A stretch of DNA of 10,003 bases, from NCBI GenBank assembly GCA_913050105.1, contig CAJWZN010000043.1:1-10003 (forward strand). Direction: 5' to 3'. Positions 5,884 through 10,003 of the stretch are shown piece by piece. The first letter of the stretch is position 1. The number at the start of each line of letters is the position of its first letter. This stretch comes from an uncultured Synechococcus sp. Its GTDB lineage: Bacteria; Cyanobacteriota; Cyanobacteriia; PCC-6307; Cyanobiaceae. Both the position numbers and the translations under genes were made by a program. The notes below the pieces were generated by a model. It made no database searches. It worked only from the letters and a program-made list of their open reading frames with translations, and was not told the DNA's origin.

Positions 5884-6408
5884 TCAGTTCACCACCAAGA
5901 GTTCTCTGATCCCGGCCTGACGAACCCAGGCCGCCAACGCATCGATGTCCTCTCGATCTGGAATGCAGATACATCCGGTCCCCGGGTAACAGCGATGAAT
6001 CCCCAAAGCGCTTCGGGTGGTGTCGAAACGGGGTTGAAGGTCGAACCAGAGATCCTGCCCCCAGGGTTCCGGAATGCCCAGCCGATAGGTGCCGGCTGGG
6101 AGCGGAGCCGCATTGCCTGGACTCCAGCGCCGATCCGCACGTTGCTGGCGTGCAATTCCACTGGCCGCGCTCCAACTGGCAAGGCGTTGCTCCCCCCGAT
6201 GCAACTCCACTTTCCAGAGGCGGTTGCCATCCGGGAACAGATCTTCGGTCCGCCGGGTGGTCAGGCGCAGCCCACCCGGGTGCAGCAGCGCCTCCGTCGG
6301 GCCAGCCTGACCAGGCAGCTCAGCAGCAGCTGCGGGCAAACCCAGCAGGCCGCTGACCACCAGTGTGACGAGTTGCACTGCAGAGAACATGTCGAACAGT
6401 GGCAGCAT
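5884..6408 (-). CDS. Exported L,D-transpeptidase (YkuD-like) protein, divergent
   Basis: The product is 174 residues from ATG 6408. Residues 7-29 form a signal peptide (MFSAVQLVTLVVSGLLGLP then AAAA-ELPG), so it acts in the periplasm. The central part (WKVELHRGEQRL, then PGNAAPLPAGTYRLG at 97-111) resembles the start of a YkuD fold. LGIHRCYPGTGCICIP at 135-150 aligns with the catalytic pattern HGx(n)SxGCxR, with His138 and Cys146 as likely active-site residues. The Ser and the Arg of the usual SxGC[IV]R are replaced (GTGCICI), so full peptidoglycan cross-linking activity is not assured. It is short for the family. ATG 6390 is an alternative start that still keeps the signal peptide. The PiT-like gene follows after 30 nt. 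Confidence 0.65.
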   Translation of the reverse strand: MLPLFDMFSAVQLVTLVVSGLLGLPAAAAELPGQAGPTEALLHPGGLRLTTRRTEDLFPDGNRLWKVELHRGEQRLASWSAASGIARQQRADRRWSPGNAAPLPAGTYRLGIPEPWGQDLWFDLQPRFDTTRSALGIHRCYPGTGCICIPDREDIDALAAWVRQAGIRELLVVN

Positions 6409-6457
6409 TCACGTCACTCTGGCGCTGGCAGAGTCCATCAGCAGCAGCTCATTTCTG

Positions 6458-6709
6458 ATGCAAGCCGACGATTTTCTCCAGCAAGCACGCGCCATCGCTC
6501 AATCGATTGAGCAACTGGCAGACCAGCTCAGACCTGAGGTGATCCGAGCCGCAAGGGCTGATGGCGATGGTCGTCGCGACCTCGACCGAATCGAATATGC
6601 CCTTGGCACCATCGGGAAGGCTTTGATCCTCACCGACTACAGCATCGACGAAGAAAAAGACATCGACAAACTCAAGGCCTTCCGCGAATCGCAGAAAGGA
6701 ATGGGTTGA
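6458..6709 (+). CDS. Small conserved-type hypothetical protein
   Basis: From ATG 6458 the product has 83 residues. The body is helical and acidic-basic: FLQQARAIAQSIEQLADQL, then RPEVIRAARADGDGRRDLDRI, then a YALGTIGKALILTDYSIDEEKDI segment. The compact, well-formed sequence suggests a real conserved protein, but I do not recognise a family with a known role. No signal peptide or cysteine is present. Starts at ATG 6389 or GTG 6365 would overlap the divergent YkuD-like gene and add a Ser-rich tail that looks less protein-like; no ribosome binding site clearly favours one. It ends one base from the stop of the convergent Trp-rich gene. Confidence 0.65.
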   Translation: MQADDFLQQARAIAQSIEQLADQLRPEVIRAARADGDGRRDLDRIEYALGTIGKALILTDYSIDEEKDIDKLKAFRESQKGMG

Positions 6710-6710
6710 T

Positions 6711-6965
6711 TCAGAGCGCAGGCCCCTCAGTAGAGGCCGAATCAGAACCTGGATCGTCCTTCGGGATGGATTGCCACCCACTGGTCCAGCGGTTGCGATC
6801 GTTCAGTTCACTCCAGGGAATCATCTCCCGGTGGGACGGATTCAGCACAGCAGCCAGTTCAACCCAGCGCTGATCTCCACGCCCGCCCTGGGTGATCAAT
6901 TCAAAATGGCGATAGCCCGAAACGGTCGATCGACTGGTCCAGGCACGCGCGGGACGCCAGACCAT
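6711..6965 (-). CDS. Small tryptophan-rich protein (TIGR02450/DUF2389-like)
   Basis: The protein has 84 residues with six tryptophans (3, 9, 34, 51, 60 and 64). The order AWTSRST, YRHFELI, WVELAAVL, IPWSELNDRNRWTSGWQ matches the small Trp-rich family I know as TIGR02450/DUF2389: an early Trp, a HFxV strand, VELxAV, then WxELxDxxxWxxGW. No activity is known for this family. The C-terminal tail (about 70-84) is acidic and probably disordered. ATG 6965 overlaps by one base the stop of the upstream DUF3764-like gene (TGATG), so the two are probably translated together. It converges on the small plus-strand gene, with a single base between stops. Confidence 0.75.
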   Translation of the reverse strand: MVWRPARAWTSRSTVSGYRHFELITQGGRGDQRWVELAAVLNPSHREMIPWSELNDRNRWTSGWQSIPKDDPGSDSASTEGPAL

Positions 6966-7231
6966 CAGCCGGCGACAAACACCTGACTCACGGTGCTCTC
7001 GAGCACATGGCCAGAGGCAACGATCATGTCGGTGTTGTCAGCGATGAATTGCTCCATCACCCCCGGTGCGGCCTGCATCACAGCACACACCCTGGTTGGA
7101 TCCTCCTTGCTGATGCCCCGATAGAGCGAGGTGATTCCAGCGATTTTCTGAAGAGGTAGAGAGGCGTCGTAAGTGGCAACCCACTCAGCAAAAGACTTGC
7201 TGATGGTGAAGGTGAGCACGTGGGTTTCCAT
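6965..7231 (-). CDS. DUF3764-like small protein
   Basis: The product is 88 residues from ATG 7231 (a TTG three codons earlier is less likely). It begins METHVLTFTISKSFAEWV, then has GITSLYRGISKEDPTRVCAV at about 35-54 and SGHVLESTVSQVF near the end. This pattern matches, from memory, the DUF3764 family of marine cyanobacteria: a small alpha-beta protein that resembles dimeric ferredoxin-like (ABM-type) folds. The function is unknown. It has one cysteine, no signal peptide and no clear ligand site. A stop-start overlap (TGATG) couples it to the Trp-rich gene. Its start faces the Fur-family gene across a 148-nt divergent region. Confidence 0.75.
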   Translation of the reverse strand: METHVLTFTISKSFAEWVATYDASLPLQKIAGITSLYRGISKEDPTRVCAVMQAAPGVMEQFIADNTDMIVASGHVLESTVSQVFVAG

Positions 7232-7333
7232 CGGTCTCAAGACACATTCCGGCGGACCGTATCACTGTTCTCTGATGGCTAATCCGTGATCAGACCTCTC
7301 CATCCAGGCAGATCCAGACCAAAGCTGTGGCAT

Positions 7334-7344
7334 TAATCTCATTA
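7334..7344. promoter_or_regulatory. Candidate operator in the divergent region before the Fur-family gene
   Basis: TAATCTCATTA is an interrupted palindrome (TAAT, 3 nt, ATTA) in the most A+T-rich part of the 7232-7379 gap, about 36 nt before the annotated start of the Fur-family gene. Fur and Zur boxes are A+T-rich palindromes with a TAAT/ATTA core, usually with a one-base spacer, so this is at best a poor match. No clear -10/-35 pair was assigned here. Confidence 0.2.
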
Positions 7345-7379
7345 GCAGGTACTGTTGAGAAGAGCTGATCCCATCCCCC

Positions 7380-7844
7380 TTGGCGTTGTCCTCAGCTTCC
7401 GCGGCGGTCGATCCCTCTCTTCAGCAGGGGCTCCACCAGGACGGGCGTCGGATGACTCCGCAACGCCAGCGCGTTCTTGATCTGTTCAGAGAGTGCGGAT
7501 CAGGATGTCACCTCAGCGCGGAAGAGGTGCACCAGCAGCTCTCTCAGCAAAAGCTCAAGGTTTCCCTGGCCACGGTGTACCGAACCCTGCGTCTGCTGGC
7601 AGACATGGGCTTCCTGCAGGAGCTGGAGCTGACCGAAAGCGGCCGTCGCTTTGAACTGGCCGTAGCCGATCACCGCGACCATCACCACATTGTTTGTGTG
7701 CGTTGCGGCCGCACTGAGGAATTCGAAAGTGAGCCGGTGCTGCAGGCCGGAGCTGAAGCATCGCAGCGATTCGGATTCGAACTGCTCGAGTCCAGCCTCA
7801 ATGTGCGGGGAATCTGTTCGACCTGTCAGGCCTCCCGTTCGTAG
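7380..7844 (+). CDS. Fur-family metal-dependent transcriptional regulator
   Basis: The protein has 154 residues. It has the Fur N-terminal winged helix (RRMTPQRQRVLDLF at 23-36, HLSAEEVHQQL at 44-54, and the recognition helix SLATVYRTLRLLADMGFL at 62-79). The dimerisation part follows, with DHHHIVCVRCGRTEEF (100-115) holding a His cluster and the first CxxC (106/109), and CSTC (146/149) as the second CxxC of the structural zinc site. The CxxC pairs and HHH cluster resemble cyanobacterial Fur and Zur more than PerR, but I cannot decide between iron and zinc. The start is uncertain: TTG 7380 or TTG 7386 without a good ribosome binding site; ATG 7452 would cut into the first helix. Its last 19 bp overlap the convergent gene. 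Confidence 0.9.
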   Translation: MALSSASAAVDPSLQQGLHQDGRRMTPQRQRVLDLFRECGSGCHLSAEEVHQQLSQQKLKVSLATVYRTLRLLADMGFLQELELTESGRRFELAVADHRDHHHIVCVRCGRTEEFESEPVLQAGAEASQRFGFELLESSLNVRGICSTCQASRS

Positions 7845-8095
7845 ACGTCATCCAGCATCAATCCAATCAACTCCTGCGCCACCAGCTGCTTCTCCCGCCG
7901 CAAGGTTGAGAGAAGAGTCTGCATCTGCCAGTGATGCAGAAGAGACAACGACTCCGACTCCTGCCAGCGCCGGATCAGGAGGTCCTGAACACGGTTTCGT
8001 GGTGTGGTGTGCACGAAGGAACAACCGTCTACACCACTCAAGCCACGATGCGACGTTTTGCACACGGGCAGCAGCAGGACTGTCCCGGAAGTCAT
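7826..8095 (-). CDS. Small hypothetical protein antisense to the end of the Fur-family gene
   Basis: The frame encodes up to 89 residues from ATG 8095. The C-terminal two thirds, from about residue 31 (TPRNRVQDLLIRRWQ, then ESLSLLHHWQMQTLL and REKQLVAQELIGLMLDDVY), is a convincing helical sequence with regular leucines, unlike a random frame. The first 27 residues look less natural, and GTG 8014 is an alternative start. No signal peptide or metal motif is visible in the core, and the family is not recognised. It overlaps the 3' end of the Fur-family gene by 19 bp on the opposite strand and lies 32 nt after the repeat-containing DUF3721-like gene, so it may be the last gene of the arsS unit. 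Confidence 0.5.
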   Translation of the reverse strand: MTSGTVLLLPVCKTSHRGLSGVDGCSFVHTTPRNRVQDLLIRRWQESESLSLLHHWQMQTLLSTLRREKQLVAQELIGLMLDDVYEREA

Positions 8096-8106
8096 TGTTA
8101 AGGGCA

Positions 8107-8125
8107 GCTTGAACCGTGATCAAGC
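8107..8125 (-). other. Hairpin just after the repeat-containing DUF3721-like gene
   Basis: GCTTGA (8107-8112) and TCAAGC (8120-8125) form a 6-bp stem around a 7-base loop, two bases beyond the stop codon of the minus-strand gene. No U-run follows in the transcript, so termination would be weak. It may stabilise the 3' end or partly separate the next gene. Confidence 0.3.
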
Positions 8126-8127
8126 AT

Positions 8128-8538
8128 TCACTGCGGATGTTCAGAACAGGGCATCCAGTAGTGGTCTCCCATCCGGTGCACTCCCTCACAACCGAGTTGG
8201 CGGGCCTGCTCCTCCGCCTGTTCACGGCTGGGGTACGCCAGATAGCGGGGATTGGTGGTCGAGCGGAGCTGAATCAATCCCATGCTCATCGGCCCTGCCG
8301 TGATCACTCCCATGGTGTTGACCCCAACAGCGATCAGACCCATTCCAACGATGGCGGCGTTGATCACCCCCATGGCCACCACACCGATGGACACCACTCC
8401 CATGGGAACGACGCCGATGGAAATGACGCCCATGGGCACGATGCCTACAGCAACCGTCCCCATGGGGGCAACACCGATCGCGATGTGTTTGACAGGCGTT
8501 TTGCAGTGCTCGTCGTTGGCCATCAAGTCGTTGGCCAT
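8128..8538 (-). CDS. DUF3721-like protein with seven decapeptide repeats
   Basis: The product is 136 residues from ATG 8538 (ATG 8523 is a second in-frame start). Three regions are visible. A short hydrophilic head (1-19) comes first. Seven perfect-length decapeptides follow at 20-89, such as AVGIVPMGVI and SIGVVPMGVV, with Met-Gly at positions 7-8 of every unit and alternating Val/Ile; they suggest a small beta-solenoid or a membrane-inserting sheet. The C-terminal domain ends GCEGVHRMGDHYWMPCSEH, with Cys117, His121, Met123, Trp128, Met129, Cys131 and His134. It matches the protein encoded just upstream and the DUF3721 pattern. A metal-binding role through Cys/His/Met is inference. No signal peptide is visible. 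The gene starts 3 nt after the upstream stop, so coupling is likely. Confidence 0.75.
   Translation of the reverse strand: MANDLMANDEHCKTPVKHIAIGVAPMGTVAVGIVPMGVISIGVVPMGVVSIGVVAMGVINAAIVGMGLIAVGVNTMGVITAGPMSMGLIQLRSTTNPRYLAYPSREQAEEQARQLGCEGVHRMGDHYWMPCSEHPQ
8272..8481 (-). repeat. Seven 30-bp tandem units encoding the decapeptides
   Basis: The coding sequence is periodic at 30 bp with no indels. On the plus strand each unit carries a CCCAT or CCAT block (the Met-Gly codons), often as CCCATGG. Units nearest the gene start are most alike, and the last three have drifted in sequence while keeping Met-Gly. The pattern points to duplication followed by selection for the protein repeat. It also creates His/Asp- and Thr/Pro-rich repeats in other frames, which are shadows. 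Confidence 0.85.
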
Positions 8539-8541
8539 CAA
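8512..8541 (-). repeat. Perfect 15-bp tandem duplication at the translation start
   Basis: GTCGTTGGCCATCAA occurs twice head to tail (8512-8526 and 8527-8541). On the coding strand each copy reads TTG ATG GCC AAC GAC, so the start codon and first codons of the repeat-containing DUF3721-like gene are duplicated in frame. The first copy abuts the TGA of the upstream gene. Confidence 0.9.
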
Positions 8542-8781
8542 TCAGTGCTGGCCATGGTGTTCAGCCTGATCGTGCTGAGCACACACCATCCACATTGAAC
8601 CCATGCGGTGGGCTCCTTCACAGCCAAAACCAGGAGCTGCAGCTTCTGCGGCCTGCTGGGTTTTGAACATCGCCTGCTTCGGTTGTTGATCACCGTGATG
8701 TTTCGCCACAGCGGATACCCCCGTTATGAACAGCACCGAACCGAGCACCAGAAGGGCACGTTTCATCAAGTGAGAGGCCAT
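8542..8781 (-). CDS. Exported DUF3721-like small protein, His-rich
   Basis: The product has 79 residues from ATG 8781; ATG 8766 (MKRALLV) is an equally good start. A signal peptide (KRALLVLGSVLFITGVSAVA, residues 7-26) exports it. The mature part begins KHHGDQQ, continues with AMFKTQQAAEAAAPGFG and has the signature GCEGAHRMGSMWMVCAQH at 53-70, with Cys54, His58, Met60, Trp64, Met65, Cys67 and His70. It ends with a His-rich tail (EHHGQH). This agrees with DUF3721 proteins of marine cyanobacteria as I recall them; the usual WMPC is WMVC here. No role is established. Soft-metal binding (copper, or As(III) through the cysteines) is inference from the residues. It lies 9 nt after arsS and 3 nt before the second DUF3721-like gene. 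Confidence 0.8.
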   Translation of the reverse strand: MASHLMKRALLVLGSVLFITGVSAVAKHHGDQQPKQAMFKTQQAAEAAAPGFGCEGAHRMGSMWMVCAQHDQAEHHGQH

Positions 8782-8790
8782 AACGGATCA

Positions 8791-9741
8791 CTATGCCGCT
8801 GACTGCAGCGCTCCACCGCAACTGGACCCAGCACCAGCGGTGCATCCGTAGCAATGGGGAGCCGTCTGAATCGGCTGATCAGCCGCCAGAGCATCCACAT
8901 TCAGCAGATCGCGAAGGTGACGCCCAGATCCAGCAGGCGGGAGTCCCAGCTGCTGATTGAAGTCGCAATCAAAGAGATGTCCCTGCCAATCCACACTCAC
9001 CAGCCCACGACACATCACCGCCTCAACATTGGCGGGGTTGTGGGCCTCCACCAGGAGTTGCTGGTAATCAGCCAACTGACCCTGAAGTTCAAGCTGCCGC
9101 GCAAAGCGCTGCACCGGCATGTTGGCGAGGGTGAGGAGACGATCAAAGCAAATTCCCAGGGCAGCCAGCTCTCTTTTGTAGTCCTGTTCCAGACCGGCCT
9201 GGGGTGGCGGCAGAAACGGACCCTGCGGGTTGTACACCAGATCGAGACTCCGCATTGCATCGCCCCGGCCATACCCCAGTGCATTGAGTTGACGCAGCCC
9301 CTCAAGGCTGCGCTCAAACACGCCGTTGCCCCGCTGCTTGTCGACATTGGCAGCGCTGTAGCAGGGAAGTGACGCGACAACCCCCACCCGTTGCTCAGCC
9401 AGGAACGCAGCCAGGGACTCCTGCCCTGGTTCCGAGAGGATGGTGAGATTGCAGCGATCGAGAACCCTGGCCCCGGCGGCCCTTGCATGGATCACCAACT
9501 CCCGGAATCCAGGGTGCAGCTCCGGAGCTCCTCCCGTGAGATCGAGGCAGCTGATGCCCCTGATCTGCAAAACATCAGGAATCAGTTCCAACAACTCCTG
9601 ACCCATCATTTCGGTGCGGGTCGGGCCAGCGTTGACGTGACAATGACTGCAACTCTGGTTGCAGCGGTAGCCCAGGTTCACCTGCAACGTCGTGAGAGCT
9701 GACCGTCGCAGAGGGGGAAACTCCATCGAAGCAACTGTCAT
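8791..9741 (-). CDS. arsS: Arsenosugar biosynthesis radical SAM protein ArsS
   Basis: This 316-residue enzyme is a radical SAM protein with a Cys-rich C-terminal domain (DUF3641). The iron-sulfur motif CNQSCSHC (Cys27, Cys31, Cys34) follows TLQVNLGYR and precedes HVNAGPTRTEMM, a typical ArsS start. LDLTGGAPELHPGFREL matches the SAM-binding GGxPxL region. The C-terminal part has MCRGLVSVDWQGHLFDCDFNQQ and CYGCTAGAGSSCGG (Cys297, Cys300, Cys308), likely for auxiliary cluster binding. The family transfers a 5'-deoxyadenosyl group to dimethylated arsenic, giving the arsenosugar precursor, downstream of the methyltransferase ArsM, which is not in this window. The start is ATG 9741, with GAGAAG about 6 nt upstream. 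It is the first gene of a tight unit with two DUF3721-like genes. Confidence 0.88.
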   Translation of the reverse strand: MTVASMEFPPLRRSALTTLQVNLGYRCNQSCSHCHVNAGPTRTEMMGQELLELIPDVLQIRGISCLDLTGGAPELHPGFRELVIHARAAGARVLDRCNLTILSEPGQESLAAFLAEQRVGVVASLPCYSAANVDKQRGNGVFERSLEGLRQLNALGYGRGDAMRSLDLVYNPQGPFLPPPQAGLEQDYKRELAALGICFDRLLTLANMPVQRFARQLELQGQLADYQQLLVEAHNPANVEAVMCRGLVSVDWQGHLFDCDFNQQLGLPPAGSGRHLRDLLNVDALAADQPIQTAPHCYGCTAGAGSSCGGALQSAA

Positions 9742-9823
9742 TGAGTCTTCTCAGCGCGCACGGTTCGTTTATGGCCCAACCTTGGCGCTTCCGGACTGTT
9801 GCGGCATCAACGTTGGCCATCAA

Positions 9824-9842
9824 TTCATGAACGTTTCATGAA
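9824..9842. promoter_or_regulatory. Twin palindrome upstream of arsS, candidate operator
   Basis: The 8-bp palindrome TTCATGAA occurs twice (9824-9831 and 9835-9842), 11 bp centre to centre, about one helical turn, inside an imperfect inverted repeat. It lies 83 nt upstream of the arsS start in the 127-nt gap between that gene and the preceding one. The spacing suits a dimeric or tetrameric regulator. It does not match the ArsR/SmtB, NtcA or Pho sites I know. Confidence 0.4.
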
Positions 9843-9860
9843 ATAGATCGGTGGCAAGGA

Positions 9861-9894
9861 GCGCTGTCTCAGCGCGAAGCGATTGAATCGCGCT
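9861..9894 (-). other. Two mutually exclusive hairpins around a stop codon
   Basis: AGCGCGA (9871-9877) pairs with TCGCGCT (9888-9894), loop 10 nt, within the last codons of the partial gene. GCGCT (9861-9865) pairs with AGCGC (9871-9875), loop 5 nt. They share 9871-9875, so only one can form. No U-run follows in the minus-strand transcript. A weak terminator is possible. Confidence 0.3.
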
Positions 9895-10003
9895 GTTCAG
9901 CCAGTTGAATAAACCAGCGGATGTATTGAGCGGGCCCCTCCGGCATCAACGCATCCACGTGCAACGGATCATCTGGATCGGAGATGCCTTCAAGCCGATC
10001 ATC
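9869..10003 (-). CDS. C-terminal end of an unidentified protein (cut by window edge)
   Basis: Entering from the right edge in frame with its last base, 44 codons run to a TGA at 9871-9869. The visible end includes DDPLHVDALMPEGPAQYIRW and then FIQLAEQRDSIASR. The balanced composition, with an amphipathic final helix and an acidic stretch, looks like real coding sequence, but no family is recognised from so little. It lies upstream of arsS on the same strand with 127 nt between, so it is probably a separate transcript or a read-through partner. Confidence 0.55.
   Translation of the reverse strand, partial: DDRLEGISDPDDPLHVDALMPEGPAQYIRWFIQLAEQRDSIASR

Noticed and set aside
8272..8481. The 30-bp periodic sequence as a CRISPR array
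   Set aside because: There are no unique spacers; the units are contiguous, diverged and in an open reading frame.
8282..8569. Plus-strand frame with Thr-Pro-Met repeats
   Set aside because: It is another shadow of the same 30-bp repeats.
8116..8598. Plus-strand frame with His/Asp-rich 10-residue repeats
   Set aside because: Its periodicity is a by-product of the 30-bp repeats of the minus-strand gene, which has a conserved C-terminal domain and a fitting context.
9015..9488. A 157-codon minus-strand frame inside arsS
   Set aside because: It is out of frame with the radical SAM motifs and rich in Trp/Ser/Arg, as expected for a shadow.

Overview
The window looks like chromosomal DNA of a marine unicellular cyanobacterium of the Synechococcus group. 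The reasons are the compact, moderately GC-rich layout and several protein types I associate with marine picocyanobacteria: a small Trp-rich protein, a DUF3764-like protein, two DUF3721-like proteins with a Cys-His-Met-Trp-Cys pattern, an Alr4036-type FMN protein and an ArsS-type radical SAM enzyme. The assignment rests on pattern recognition, not on a search.

Layout. Positions 1-194 hold the start of an exported protein that runs off the left edge (minus strand). Positions 195-896 contain no convincing gene but an unusual density of inverted repeats. Next come two coupled minus-strand ORFs of unknown role (897-1609), one with an EF-hand-like calcium loop. A plus-strand run follows: a small unknown protein (1866-2117), a class II histone-deacetylase-fold hydrolase (2184-3098) and a PPOX-type flavoprotein (3138-3722). 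A run of minus-strand genes (3723-6408) carries a small secreted protein, a protein with a possible ribbon-helix-helix segment, a divergent PiT-like transporter and an exported YkuD-like protein. A small plus-strand gene (6458-6709) converges on a coupled minus-strand pair, DUF3764-like then Trp-rich (7231-6711). A Fur-family regulator (7380-7844, plus) overlaps the 3' end of a small minus-strand gene. The right part is a tight minus-strand unit: ArsS radical SAM (9741-8791), an exported DUF3721-like protein (8781-8542) and a second DUF3721-like protein carrying seven decapeptide repeats (8538-8128). The C-terminal end of one more minus-strand gene enters from the right edge (10003-9869).

How it works together. 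The right half is suggestive of metal or metalloid handling. ArsS makes arsenosugar precursors from methylated arsenic. It is followed after 9 and 3 nt by two small proteins whose conserved Cys, His and Met residues could bind a soft metal, with a Fur-type repressor transcribed towards them. The PiT-like carrier 3 kb away could move phosphate, and so arsenate, but that link is inference. No rRNA, tRNA, CRISPR array, insertion sequence or phage gene was seen.
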